Part shown: positions 24,119 through 36,916 of the stretch, one piece after another
How positions within the stretch are numbered: the stretch's first letter is position 1
How the letters are laid out: the number at the start of each line of letters is the position of its first letter
Source: Saposhnikovia divaricata
Lineage: Eukaryota; Streptophyta; Magnoliopsida; Apiales; Apiaceae
DNA length: 64,000 nt
Reading direction: 5' to 3'
NCBI GenBank assembly: GCA_036435485.1
Contig: CM071597.1
Location: 143,527,647 to 143,591,646, forward strand
Notes under the pieces: model-generated
What the model was told of the DNA's origin: nothing
Seen by the model: the letters and a program-made list of their open reading frames with translations, nothing else
Databases searched by the model: none
Translations under genes and position numbers: made by a program

Positions 24119-26306
24119 TGTAACACCCCTAGATCCGGGGTCCGGGATCCGGTCGTTACGGTCTCCAATTCTGTCCATAATACTTGAACTTACCTCAACA
24201 TAAAATAATATACATCTTTATGACCAAACACAACAATATAAAACACACCCGTTATAGTCCCAGAGATGAAATCAGAGTAACAATCAAATTTTATTAATCA
24301 CATTATGAGTTTTTACAATCCAAAAGAATTTCAATATAAATACATACTCTTTGCCATCCATTTACATAAGTCATACTAGACCATATACTTGGTACTGAAA
24401 GAATAAATCTATCCTACCAATAGCTGTCTCTTTGGCTCTAGTAGTCTCATCGTCCTCGCCAGCGTCGAGTGTGCCTTGTGCGAGTCATCTGGTCTAGCTG
24501 TTGTTGTGATATAATAATAAAGTAAGGGTGAGCAATAGCCCACCAACAATAATATATAACTGAACGATAATATATAACAGTTCAAAAGTATCTTTCAAAC
24601 CATATACCATGCATTTACGGAAATGATGCCAGTATAATATGAACTATGAAGTTACGAGGTAACTCAAAGTATTTGTTTGTAGAAATATCTGCTACATCAA
24701 AAGTAAGCGAGATATTCTCATTGCAATTAAAAGAGGAACTTGCATGAAAAGATTTCAATTCCAGTTATGAACACTTTTCCAGATCTGCCAACAGTAATCA
24801 TGTTGCAGGAAATAAATAAGTTTGGATGATGAACCAATGATGGAGTATTCACCGCGCCCGCTGTTCTAATCTTGATGATCAGTCGAGATCGTACAGCTTA
24901 AATTAGATTTACTACCGGTAGAAGGAAGAACTGACGGCTTTACTTGTCTACCGCCTTACTAGCTCTCCCCGGCCAACGGTTGGGCCAAAGGGGATGGACC
25001 GGCGCTACTCGGCCTCTTACACGACTCCTAGTTCAAAAAGAATTCATGATTCTGAATGTAACGTTCGTCCCCCTTTCCCCAAGTATAATACTTGTTGATA
25101 AGACTCCACAAAGTAGTCGTATCTAGTTGGAAAGGAAAATTCACAAATAACTTCCAAGCTATTGCTTGGTAACGAATATCAACTTGTTCCAACCATCTTA
25201 CCCCTCGAAAGATGAGAAGGTAAACAACGACTTAATAAGTCCAGAGCACCCGAGTTGCGAGTGAAGAGAATACTTTATGATCGGGAAGTCGACAAGATAA
25301 ATAACATTTTCCAAGTAAGGTTCCCTTATTTTTAGGGAGATAGACTTAAAGAAGAATGATGTCTGAGAATCTTTCTTGATATAAGATTAATAATAATATG
25401 ACTCCGAGATATTTTCCGTAATAATCGAAGAAGATAAACCTTATTGAGGTTATTCTAAGTATGGAATAAATATTCAGAGAATATTTATTGAATTAAAATA
25501 TTTAAAGAATATTTAGGAATATGAAAGAATATCATTAATCAGAGTATTTCTCCAAATAATCCTTGAAGAAACATCAAGAGAATATTTATTGAATAAATAA
25601 ATATTTAAATGAATATTCAAAATAATATTCATTAATTAATAAGGAATTTAAATGAATATTCAAAAAGTAATATTCATTTAATGAATAATATTCTAAATGA
25701 ATATCAAGTAATATTCATTTAGTAATCCAAACTTTAAAGGAATATTCGAGATGATATTCGATAAATAAATCAAGCTTCAGATGAATATTAGAATAATATT
25801 CATCAAGTAATTAATATCTTAAATGAATATTCAAAAGTAATATTCATTTAATAAAATAATAGTCTAAATGGATATTCAAATAATATTCATTTAGTAGTCC
25901 AATCTTTAGAAGAATATTCGGAATAATAATCGATATTCTATTCGACTTTGAATGAATATTGAAAAATATTATTCGTCGAATGGTTACGTTCAAATAATTA
26001 TTTGAAGTAAGGATCGTTAAATAAATAATCTCGAACGAATATTCAAATAATATTCGTCGCCCAAATAATGGAAAATATTTACTTAAATATTTTCCTCCGA
26101 GGTAATCTCGATATATCAAGAAATATTGACTCCCGGTCTATATTTGACGAATAAGATGTATACGCCCTTCTATGAGGGTCTTACAATAACAGGCTTATAA
26201 TTGATACGTTAGTTATCTAATTTATAAGCCAATAAACAATCAGGGAACAAGCATAACGATATAACTTGAAAGTAGGCATGCATGCTATGGCATATGTATA
26301 ACAGAA

Positions 26307-26366
<60 letters not shown>

Positions 26367-28868
26367 CACAACAACTGCCTAAAAGAAGGGAATTGAAACT
26401 TGCCTGGTAGTCGAGTACGGTAAGGGGTGGTGGTAGTGGGTCCCGGGTCAGCTTGGTGATCTATAAATAGCCAAGGCATTCGGGATTAATCACTTAACAT
26501 CTTAAAAGTTAAGTTATACTTAAATCAAAACACGTTCTCGAGTTATCTCGTTATACCCCTTTTTGTGGATTCCTTTTATCATTGATCCGACCCGACATTC
26601 GTTCGTTAATACGACATGTCACTGTACTTACACTTGGGACATACATAAGTCATACAAGTTCTAAAGTCGATCGTTACGAACCAATATTATACTCCGAGTT
26701 TTATCGCCCGTTTTCTAAGTGTTTTACCGAAGTTATAATAGATTCGTCTTTTAGGGGTTCGTTCGCGTTTAACCTCGACTCGAATATTTTTAATAAATCG
26801 AAAAACGATCCTTTTGACATACGGTTTTCTTTCACACCTTTCTTTTTACCTCTAGTATTTATTTACCAAGATTCGTCATGACTTTACATATTTTACGAGG
26901 GTTCAATTTCAGTTACGAACTTTCGTTTACGGATTCGAACTACATTTAGTAAATCGGTCATAAATCCTAAACCGTAAGTCTGTTTGATTCGATTCTTTTT
27001 CCAAAATGATCTACGACTCAAGGTCTACAAGGGCATGTTAGATACTTTTCCAGTTCCAGCCATTAGACCTACTGTGATGCACGGTTTTCAATGATTAACG
27101 AAATTTCGGCATTATAACGGCTATAATACGAACGTTCCAAAAATCGCAATCAACAACCCAAGCCACACCGGGCATCAATACAACTTATACACATAATAAT
27201 CATCTCCCAAGTCCAGAAGCTACTGATCTTAGCATCAAAATCATCATGCATCTTAAATCATATAACTAATTACATAATCATGCTTATAATTATCACTATA
27301 ATCATACCAAGCTAAATCCTTCAAAAACATTCATAAATCTCAAATCAAATGCTAGGGTTTCAAGAGATCTACCTTCCTTGGAGTATGATATAACCTTAAT
27401 AAGCTTGGTATGGTCCTTGTCTAGCTTAATCAAACCTTAGATCATCCAAAGAAATCAAGAAAACAAAGTTAGTTTCTAAGATCCACTATTCATCGTCAAT
27501 CTTGTAAAAATCATATAAAATCAAAAACTAAGAGTTTGGTTCTAAAATTTTTACCACACCTTCTACTCTACAAGGGATTTCTTTTGAGCTATAGAACACA
27601 AGAATCCAACCATGGGAGCTAGGGTTTTGAGCCCCATCTTTCTTCTGATCAGAACCTGGACAGTTTTGGTCCTCCAACTTTAAGCATGGATTTGACTAGG
27701 CTATACTACTTGGATTTCCATGAAATTTGGAACGAATCTTGCCCATGGAGTGGAGAAGCTATGATTAAAATTTGGTGATTTAAGGATGGATAGAAGTGGA
27801 GATATGAATTTTTCTTTGTGTTATGTTTCTGCTGGACAGTTTATATGTTCTATGTTTTCTTTTGCTTTTCTCTCTTTTCTCCCACTTGATCATCTACTTT
27901 TTGCTCATATAACTAGATATTATCAGCTGGTAGGATGAGATTGATAGCATTGGGGTAAGAGCCAAGAGTCTTGGATAAGTTTTGATAGATATTTGTTTTG
28001 TTTCTTGTTTGATTTAAGTGATTTAAATCACTTAACTCCTAAATTGTTTTGATTTAATCCTTGATTAAATAATTTAATCCACTTGATATAATTCTCTTGA
28101 TGATCATATAGGATATTTAATCTCGATACGAACTTAATCCGTAATCTAGGATTCGTTCGCTTTATTGATTAATCCCGTTATAACGTTTTAGCGGTTTCTA
28201 GAACGCTTGTTTCACTGCCTCAGTGGTTTCCTACCTTCATTCTTAAATCAAATATAATAACATCCCAAAATATCAAATCCTCAAAGTTAATATCTCAATT
28301 CTTGGATTATAATAATATTTAATCCACTGTCCGGTCAAATATTATACCGAAAAAGAATTTGGAATTTCTGAATTCCGATCGTCTCTGCATTCACTTATTT
28401 CCTCCGCGTATTACTAATATGACTTCGAAACATCCATATCACGTCCCGTACATAGGGTGGCGTGAAAAGTTTTCCAACTTACAAAATCACTATTCATCCA
28501 CCAAATTACTATGCACGTACAGGAAACACTATGCACGTACGGGAAACACTATGCATGTACGGGAAATACTATGCACGTATGGGAAACACTATGCACGTAC
28601 GGAAAACACTATGCACGTATGGGAAACACTATGCACGTACTCATTTCCCTTCAAGGATCCATTAGCTCCTTCCTGGATGGTAGATTATTCTTATCTAGGT
28701 CCTCAACCATCGAATTACTCTATTCTGACAATATACCAATGCATCAGGATCATTGTCCAAAGCAATATCCATTCATTACAATCATTGTTCTTTGAAACCA
28801 CCATTCATTAGTGCTCTTTAACCACAATAAGAAAAGTTTTAATTCTACCCAAAATTCGGGTTATTACA
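24119..28868 (-). repeat. LTR copy 2 (4750 bp), divergent U3
   Basis: Adjacent to the primer-binding site, so it is the 5' LTR in element orientation. Its left 2.7 kb (R/U5 side) closely matches copies 1 and 3. From about 26760 rightwards it is only distantly related to them and carries a 20-bp tandem repeat absent from the others. It ends TTATTACA at 28868 (the others end TTCTTACA). The U3 difference means that copies 1 and 2 are not a simple identical LTR pair. Confidence 0.88.
28507..28640. repeat. 20-bp tandem repeat in U3 of LTR copy 2
   Basis: About 6.7 copies of ACTATGCACGTACGGGAAAC with scattered C/T changes (GTAC/GTAT, GCAC/GCAT). The open frames across it (28359-28811 and others) only reflect the repeat. 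Tandem repeats in a U3 region can act as enhancer modules; that role here is inference. Confidence 0.92.
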
Positions 28869-30058
28869 CTATTGCTTGGTAACGAATATCAACTTGTTCC
28901 AACCATCTTACCCCTCGAAAGATGAGAAGGTAAACTACGACTTAATAAGTCAATAGCACCCGAGTTGCGAGTGAAGAGAATACTTTATGACCGGGAAGTC
29001 GACAAGATAAATATCATTTTCCAAGTAAGGTTCCCTTATTATTAGGGAGATAGACTCAAAGAAGAATGATGTCTGAGAACCTTTCTTAATATAAGATTAA
29101 TAATAATATGACTCCGAAATAATTTCCATAATAATCGAAGAAGATAAACCTTATTGAGGTTATTCTAAGTAGGGAATAAATATTCAGAGAATATTTATTG
29201 AATTAAACATATTTAAAGAATATTTAGGAATATGAAAGAATATCTTTAATCAGAGTATTTCTCAAAATAATCCTTGAAGAAATATCAGGAGAATATTTAT
29301 TGAATAAATAAATATTTAAATGAATATTCAAAATAATATTCATTAATTAATAAGACCTGAAAGGAATATTTAAGATAATATTCATCATTAATTAGGAATT
29401 TAAATGAATATTCAAAAAGTAATATTAATTTAATGAATAATATTCTGAATGAATATCAAGTAATATTCATTTAATAATCCAAGCTTTAAAGGAATATTCG
29501 AGATAATATTCGATAAATAAATCAAGCTTCAGATGAATATTAGAATAATATTCATCAAGTAATTAATATCTTAAATGATTATTCAAAAGTAATATTCATT
29601 TAATAAAATAATATTCTAAATGGATATTCAAATAATATTCATTTAGTAGTCCAATCTTTAGAAGAATATTCGGAATAATAATCGCTAATCTATTCGACTC
29701 TGAATGAATATTGAAAAATATTATTCGTTGAATGGTTACGTTCAAATAATTATTTGAAGTAAGGATCGTTAAATAAATAATCTCGAACGAATATTCAAAT
29801 AATATTCGTCGCCCAAATAATGGAAAATATTTGCTTAAATATTTTCCTCCGAGGTAATCTCGATATGTCAAGAAATATTGACTCCCGATCTATATTTGAT
29901 GAATAAGATGTATACGCCCTTCTACGAGGGTCTTACAATAACCGGCTTATAATTGATACGTTAGCTATCTAATTTATATGCCAATAAACAATCAGGGAAC
30001 AACCATAACGATATAACTGGAAAGCAGGCATGCATGCTATGGCATATGTATAACAGAA

Positions 30059-30146
<88 letters not shown>

Positions 30147-32425
30147 CACAACAACAACCTAAAAGAAGGGAATTGAAACTTGCCTGGTAGTCGAGTATGG
30201 TAAGGGGTAGTGGTAGCGGGTCCCGGGTCAGCTTGGTGATCTATAAATAGCCAAGGCATTCGGGATTAATCACTTAACATCTTAAAAGTTAAGTTATACT
30301 TAAATCGAAACACGTTCTCGAGTTATCTCGTTATACCCCTTTTAGTGGATTCCTTTTATCATCGATCCGACCCGACATTCGTTCGTTAATACGACATGTC
30401 ACTGTACTTACACTTGGGACATACTTAAGTCATACAAGTTCTAAAGTCGATCGTTACGAATCAATATTATACTCCGAGTTTTATCGCCCGTTTTCTAAGT
30501 GTTTTACCGAAGTTATAATCAAGCGGGTTTTTAGGGGTTCGTTCGCGTTTAACTTTGATTCCAACATTTTTTATAAAATCGGAAAACAATCCGTTTCACA
30601 TGAGGTTTTCTCTCACACCTTCCTTTTTACCTATAGTATTTAATTACCAAGATTGGCCACTGACTTACGTATTTTACGAGGGTTCAATTTAAGTTACGAA
30701 TTCTCGTTTACGGTTTCGAACTACTTTTCGTAATTTGACCATAACTCCTAAACCGTAAGTCGGAATGTTTCGATTCTTGCGCCACAACGATCTATGACTC
30801 GAGAACTATAAGGTCAGTCCATAATATCACTAAGGTCAGGCATCTATCCTAATTGTTATGCTCAAATTTTAAGAGTTTATGAAATTTCAGCATTACGACG
30901 GCTATAACTCGGATATTTCCAAAATCAAAACCCTCCAAATAATCATTCAATCCACCACCAACACTCATGGGCACTATTTATCATCTCCCTCACTGTCTCA
31001 ACAGGTCTTGGAGCCACAAAACATATATTAATCTTTTTATAACACCCACACAACATACATGTTCTAAATCATGAATACAAGCCATAAACATTATCAAATC
31101 TCATCTAAAACTCCATTAAAACTCAAATAAAAGACTAGGGTTCTTGAAGTTTATACCTTCCTTGGAGTATGTAAGACCTTAATAAACCTTGATCAATCCT
31201 TAGAACACCTTAACAAAGCTTGGATCATCCAAACAAAACAAGAAATCAAAGATTAGATCTTGAAAACACTATTCATCATCACTTTGATGATTTTTGAAAA
31301 CTATGCTAGAGATGGAATTTGAAGCTCAAATTTCTAGGAGATCATGTTGATATAGTAAGGAACTTACATGATTTATTTCATGGCCATTGAAGGTCAAGAG
31401 GTTGGACTTTGATTTTGCTAAAAAGGAGCAGATTTTTTTTTTTGCTCTTCATGGAGTTCTTGGCTTTGCTTCCTTTGTTTTGCTTTATGCCTAAATAATT
31501 GTAATACTTGGCATATATCTTGGATGCATCCTTTGCTTTTGTGTTGTTAGCTTGCTAGTGGTCCAAGTGTTGCCCTTCTATTGGTCCACTTGTTGGCACC
31601 ACATTAAGCATGCCCTTTTTGGCACAAATGCAACTTCATCACTACACTTGTAGTTGACTTACATGAAAGTCACTTTGCTTACCCTTACTCCATCCACTTC
31701 CACATGTTTGTCTCTTGGTTCTCTGCTTGCTTCTTTGTCCGGTTATTACTCAATTCATTGATCGTTCGAAGGAATATCTCGAAGATTTCTAATTAGGGTT
31801 TTACAGGAAACCATCTTACTATTTATACTATCATTCTCAATTCTCTTTAATAATTCTTGAATCCAAATTCCTTAAATCTCTTCAATAAACCCTTAAGTCT
31901 TTATGTGTCCAGGAAATTCTCGGGGAAAATAAAAGTACTATTTTTCAGAATCCGACAGCTTTTATATACACTTATTTCCCCCCTGGATCACTGATACGAA
32001 CTCGAAAATCAGTTCCGAATACTTCTATATAGTGTCGTCTCATAATATTCCTAAATCCATCAAAATCACTATTCATCCATTTTTCTTTACTCATCCTCTT
32101 AGGGTTGTACAATTGTCCCTAATCTCTTTCAATCGTTCCTTAACCTTTTTACGGACCTACTGGACCAATAACAGATATCGATTTGGATGACATAGGAATA
32201 ATCTTCTCCTTTAGAATTATCAAATCTCAACTCCCTAGGAGATAGATAATTCTTATCTAAATTGTCAACCAATAGTATTCTTCAAGACATATAAATATTT
32301 AAATCGAATTCGATTCCTTCCATTCATTATCTCAATCGTTACATCGTAGTCGTAATCACTATTCACCATTACCTCAGTACATAATAAAAAGTTTTTAATT
32401 ATATCCAAAATTTGGGGTTCTTACA
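28869..32425 (-). repeat. LTR copy 3, truncated (3557 bp)
   Basis: Begins abruptly at CTATTGCTTGGTAACG, the position equal to 14986 in copy 1, so about 1040 bp of the U5 end are missing. From there to the end it is nearly identical to copy 1, including the U3. It borders the right GTCAC duplication. It lies directly against the end of copy 2. Confidence 0.88.
30060..30141. repeat. (AT)n microsatellite in LTR copy 3
   Basis: About 41 AT units, the longest of the three homologous tracts. Confidence 0.95.
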
Positions 32426-32430
32426 GTCAC
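32426..32430. repeat. Target-site duplication GTCAC, right copy
   Basis: Partner of 13941-13945, directly after the LTR end TTACA at 32425. Confidence 0.9.
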
Positions 32431-35400
32431 CAACTGGGATGCAATTCCCACTGATAGTCTTCAAATCGGGTATTCTCTTCTAAATGGAAGCAACTTTGAT
32501 TTTGGTAGACTAGTTCTTATGAATTTAGGTGAAAAACTAGCAGAGTCTAATACAACTGTTTATTTCTCACGTTTTTGTCAAAGTTTATTCTCTGCTTGTT
32601 TGCCTAATTTGGTAATTTCTGATAAGGATGTTATCCAACCCTTTCAAGTCCATAAGAGAATGTTCTCTGACTTGACTAATAAAGATACTAACAAGGATCA
32701 AGTTCCAAAGTTTATTTATCCACTTGCCCTCAGAAACTTTCTCAATCAACCACAGGAACCACAAGCACAAGTACCTGAACCTGTATTTGAACCTACACAG
32801 CCAAATTCTCAACCCACAAACACTGAACCTCACATAACCCTAAACACTGAACCAACCTCTAAACCCACATCTACATTCACTCCACCCACTGTTGCTACTA
32901 CTTCATAACCTTAATCTTCATCTAAATCACAACCTCAACCTCAACCACAATCCAAACCAAGAAAGCCAAAGAAAAGCAGGGCTATAAGACCACCAAGAAA
33001 GCACAGGACTGCTGAAGCTTCTAGGCCAAAGAGAGCTAGGAAGGAAAGAGCAAATAGACCTCCATCTCCATCTACTCTAGATGATTCTATTTCAGAAGAA
33101 GAAAGAACAGAAGTGCCTCAAGTTAAAAGGAGGAGACTGATTATTGATGAGTCTGATGAAAGTGTGAATCTTGAAGATCCAGAGGATATCTCTAAGGGGA
33201 CTCCTGCTATTGAGACAGCTATTAACTCAGAACCTACTATAGCAGAACCTGAACTAAGAGTTAATTCAACAGTATTTGCTGAGGTTCAAGTTGAAGATGA
33301 TGATAGAACTGAGTTACCTGCAAGGGAAGAGTTTGATGAAAATTTCATGTCATTCTCTGTTGAAATTGAAGATCCAACACCCATGGTTGCAAACTCTGCT
33401 GAAACTGGTGTTGCAGATCAACCTACTGTGGTGCTAGAAGAAACAGAGGTTGCATCTCACACAGAGTTATTCTCTGATGCGCATCAAATCTCAGACCATG
33501 GTGAGGAAATTGATCAGCCTGCTCAAAATGTTTCCTCAGACATTGTAAAGACAAACTCTGCTAATCCAGAAAAACAGATTGCTCAAGAAGAATCTATTCC
33601 AGAATTTAATGAAGAAACTGCCTCAGTTGCAGATGCCGATGATTCTGAACATGATCCCTCTAAAGAAGAGAGTGCAGAAGCTGGATTTGCTCCAAATGTT
33701 GAAGTTCAAACTGATGGACTGAAAACAGGGGAGAAGCCAGACTTTGCTGGACCTTCTGCAAAGGAAATTGAAAATGAATACATGGCAAAACAATCTGCAT
33801 AATGGTACAAGTAAGATTGTATATTTTCTACTGGAAGAGCAGCTGAGTTTCTCAAGGATAATTCTAAAAACATTTCAAATCCAGACATACTGACATGCTT
33901 GCAAGGAACAATGATTCAGGTTAAGGCCTTGAATCACAGATTTCATGAAAATCAGGAGTCAATTATATCTCTGAGAAATGAAGTTGTCAGTAGAGAGATG
34001 ACTCTACAGAGAGACAACAACAAAATGTTTCAAACTTTCTCAAAAGCTCAAGAGAATGTACTTCAGAGATTGGGTAAAGTTGAAGAGAATCAGACTTTGA
34101 TGGCTGACAAGATTGAATCCATTGCCAACTCTCTTGAGTTAATTACTTCCATCTTGATCCCTGATGATGTCAAAAAGGGGGAGAGAGTTGCTAGAGTTAC
34201 TAAATCCAAGTGTAAGCAGCAGTCTCAAACTCAATCAAAAAGAGATGATCTTGATGATGAAGGAACTAATCCAGAGAGAAGGTTAAGATCAAGGTCTGAT
34301 GTTCACTTAAAAGCTGGCAAGTCTAAAAATTCAAGTTTAGCAATGGATACAAATGTACAAAGTACTTCAAGGCAAAGGGATTTGTTATTCTCTAACAATC
34401 CACAAACTGATGAAGAGTTGGCTGCTAAGATGTTTTTTGATGAGAATGAAAATGGAGTTACACTTGCAGATGTTCAAGCTCAAGAGCAAATGTTTCTAGC
34501 AGAACAACAGAAAGCTTTGAAATCTGGGAAGTCTAAGAAAAATGAGAAAGCTGCTAAGCCTGTTCTTAAAGGCATTGAAATCAAAGAACAAGTTGGTGCT
34601 GATCAAAGGATGCAGGTATCCAGAAAACCAACAGATGCAGATTCTAAGCAAAAGCTGAAAGGCATTGCTAAAGAAGAAAGAATTTCGAAGAAGGCAAATA
34701 CAACCTCTGTTTCTACACAAGTTGTACAGAAGAAAGAAAACACAACCTCTGTTGCTACACAAGTTGTGTCTAAACCTCTATCTTCTCAGTTGAAGTCAGT
34801 CTTTGGAAAAGGAACACTTCATGATCCAAATCTAGTACCTGAAGCTCCTATGGATTTTACTGATGGAAGAGCCTTATCTTGTAAGATTGGAAACAATAAA
34901 GCTGGCCTAGGCTCACACAGAGATAAAAGGCAACATACTGGTCCTAGAGATCCTTCTTCACTGGCTGTTCCAGGTCGTGGTGTTACTCAAGAGAGTTTGG
35001 ACAGACTGGAATCAGTACAGTTAGTTTATCAGAAGAGTTTAAAGAAAGATTTTCTCTTATACTTTATGGCTGATGGGACAGTATTTAAAATTGGTGAGCA
35101 TGATATTGGTTTGAAATATTGGGAAGAATTAGAACATATTCTGTATCTTTTCAAGGTGAATAATCGAAGGACTCAATCAGTTGCAAATGTGCTCAGACAG
35201 AAAATGCTCCAAAATTTGGCAATTAGAGGAATGAAGTATAACAACAGATATGTTCCTAAGTACAGAGACTGGAATGGAAATATCATTGAAATGAAGAAGG
35301 GTACTGCAAAGCTGAAGACTGATCTGGGAATCACAGTTCTTGATTTCAACTCATAGTCAGAGGAAGTAAAATTTATCAGACTGGGAAATGATATGAGGAG

Positions 35401-35566
35401 GAACAAAATCTACGATCTAAGATCTGCTATTTATCAGACTGATGAGAGTGATCCTCAGTTGAGAGAGATCAAAGAAGCTATGAAGATTGAACTTGAAAAT
35501 GCAGAGAGAATATTGCTTATAGACTATCTCAGAACAACACCTGATCTTGAAGAGATTAGAGATTGA
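32426..35566 (+). pseudogene. Sirevirus env-like ORF, second half
   Basis: Continues the frame interrupted at 13945. It encodes a Pro/Thr/Gln-rich segment, a Lys/Arg-rich segment (about 32960-33060), an acidic region (33113-33790), then a Lys/Gln/Glu-rich helical region with coiled-coil character (33899-34800) and a conserved C-terminal part. All segments lie in one frame, broken by stops at 32906, 32912, 33800, 33812 and 35354; the natural end appears to be TGA 35564-35566. The longest open piece is 485 codons. Sirevirus env-like proteins are reported to carry a C-terminal coiled coil. No membrane segment is obvious, so an envelope role is unproven. Confidence 0.8.
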
Positions 35567-35721
35567 AGTCTGTAAGAATTTTCTTGTTTTCTGTAAAAAT
35601 TTTTAAGTCAAGATTAAACTCTGCTTATTTGAATAAACACTGTGTTTGTATAAAATTGTTTTGACATCATCAATTACTGTTAACTTGTTATTTTTTAACT
35701 AATGAACAAGTTGGGGGAGAT
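35567..35721 (+). other. Sirevirus 3' UTR with polypurine tract
   Basis: Short AT-rich stretch ending with AAGTTGGGGGAGAT (35708-35721) immediately before the LTR. The G-rich tract is the plus-strand primer. Confidence 0.8.
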
Positions 35722-36271
35722 TGTTAAATATAATTGATATGGTTAATACCAGTGTTTAAGTTTTATAGGGAAAAACAGAGTTTAACTTGAAACAGGAAGC
35801 AGTCAGAGTTTAGTTAAACTCTGACAGTTGGAAGCTAGACAGAGTTTGTTATACGCTGACGAGAGGAAACAGCTAAACTCTGTTGAACAGAAGCGTTTCC
35901 TGGTCAGTAACAGAATTATTGGAGATAATTATGGAAGCGATATCTTTGAAGATTGGATAGCTGTCAAAGGAAGTCGTGCTGACTAGAAAGAAGTGTAGCA
36001 ATCATAATTGATAATATTTGTATAGCTGATTTATAGGAGAATCAATTATCGATTGTACGTAGCTGTATATCTTTATAAATACAGTTAGGTTAATCCTAGA
36101 AGGGTATCGATCGTGTAACACAATATCTTTTCATTGTAACCTAAGCAGCTCTCTGTGATATTTTACATCACTGAGAGAGAAGTTAATTCCAAACAGTTTT
36201 TAAAGGTATTTAAGAACTTATTGTTATTCTCTCATACTTAGTTGATTATAATCTGTGTATTCGGCCTAACA
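35722..36271 (+). repeat. 3' LTR of the Sirevirus element (550 bp)
   Basis: Starts TGTTAAATATAATTG and ends CGGCCTAACA, giving TGTTA/TAACA terminal inverted repeats. A TATA box (TTTATAAATA) lies at 36072-36081. The next five bases ATGTG (36272-36276) should be the target duplication; its partner is outside the window. Confidence 0.85.
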
Positions 36272-36339
36272 ATGTGTCTTATGATAGTTCACCTACGAGC
36301 TATTGTATGCCCAATTTGAATTGTTGTCTGTCTTTTTAA
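36272..36339 (+). pseudogene. BV1: BV1 3' end, cut by the Sirevirus LTR
   Basis: The last 22 codons of the nuclear shuttle gene and the TAA at 36337-36339, matching the ends of the full copies at 53672 and 56218. The upstream part was separated by the Sirevirus insertion and lies outside the window. Confidence 0.85.
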
Positions 36340-36655
36340 ATTGTTTTGTTTCTTTTTGATTTCAGTCTTTTAATGAAAATCTACACTGTGTTATGTAATT
36401 GTTGTTAATTTATTATATTATTTGTTTTTTATTTGTCATTATATCAGATACTATCACTTGATCGATGCCAATAAGATCCATATTTATATTAAAAACAACT
36501 GTTTTTAATTCAATAAAGAAAAATAAAAACCCAACTGATATATGTTTTTGTTTCTTTTTTAAAAAAGAAAGAATTAAATGAAAAAAATAAAAACTGACGA
36601 TTACTCATGGTTTATTTCAATCGGGCCACGCAGTGGAAATTAATTAAAATTATAA
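36340..36655. other. Viral intergenic region between convergent BV1 and BC1
   Basis: AT-rich 316 bp containing AATAAA near 36511 for BV1 polyadenylation and a perfect 20-bp palindrome TTTCTTTTTTAAAAAAGAAA at 36551-36570. The same region recurs at 53673-53988, 56113-56217 (partial), 58636-58800, 58875-59190 and 61009-61325. It probably ends both viral transcripts. Confidence 0.75.
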
Positions 36656-36916
36656 CTATATTGGCTTATTTATCGTTGATCCAGTCGTCGAATTCTTTAC
36701 GATATGTGCTAGGGCACTTGGTGTCAAGTGCACGAACCTGTCTGTAGCTGATTCGGAACGCCTGTGCGATGGTGTTGGAGGGATCTCTTCGTCTCTTCTG
36801 CTCCTTGTGTCGTCGCATGTGCTATGTCTCGAGGATGCTGATCTTAATGTCTGTTGGTACGTCTCTCCTTATCCTATTGTCAGTGGCATGTATATGCCTT
36901 TGTTCCTGTCGTTCTT
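36656..36916 (-). pseudogene. BC1: BC1 C-terminal part, cut by Athila insertion
   Basis: Minus-strand C-terminal third of the movement protein gene, ending at a TAG (36656-36658). The gene continues at 49083 on the other side of the inserted retrotransposon. Shares the HLTP..ADIVKN-type C-terminus with the full copy at 53989-54816. Confidence 0.82.

Larger units (their letters stand above)
13946..32425 (-). mobile_element. Large minus-strand gypsy-like LTR element complex, three LTR copies
   Basis: Flanked by GTCAC duplications. The minus-strand LTR start is TGTAAGAACCCC and its end is GGGTGTTACA. A primer site matching initiator tRNA-Met (24103-24114) and a polypurine tract (18513-18531) both place the element on the minus strand. 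LTR length of about 4.6 kb and this primer type fit the Tekay/Del chromovirus group, but no protein domain survives to prove it. The outer copies (13946-18512 and 28869-32425) are almost identical; the middle copy (24119-28868) differs in its U3. The left terminal base is C instead of T. Confidence 0.85.
11236..36271 (+). mobile_element. Sirevirus-type Ty1/copia element, 3' part, split by two insertions
   Basis: The plus-strand 3' half of a copia element: end of reverse transcriptase, RNase H, non-coding spacer, a long env-like ORF, polypurine tract and 3' LTR. A large env-like ORF after pol marks the Sirevirus (SIRE1/Maximus) branch. Its upstream part lies beyond the Athila insertion, outside the window. 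A gypsy-like element (13946-32425) splits the env-like ORF. The right LTR end abuts begomovirus-like BV1 sequence, so this element landed inside the viral array. Confidence 0.85.

Noticed and set aside
28507..28640. CRISPR-like regularly repeated units
   Set aside because: The 20-bp units are directly tandem without unique spacers, inside a plant LTR; this is a minisatellite.
28359..28811. 150-codon frame with a repeated YARTGNTMHV-like peptide
   Set aside because: The frame exists in several phases only because of the 20-bp tandem repeat; no start context or homologous frame in the other LTRs.
29961..30149. Frame of alternating Tyr-Ile
   Set aside because: Translation of the (AT)n microsatellite.
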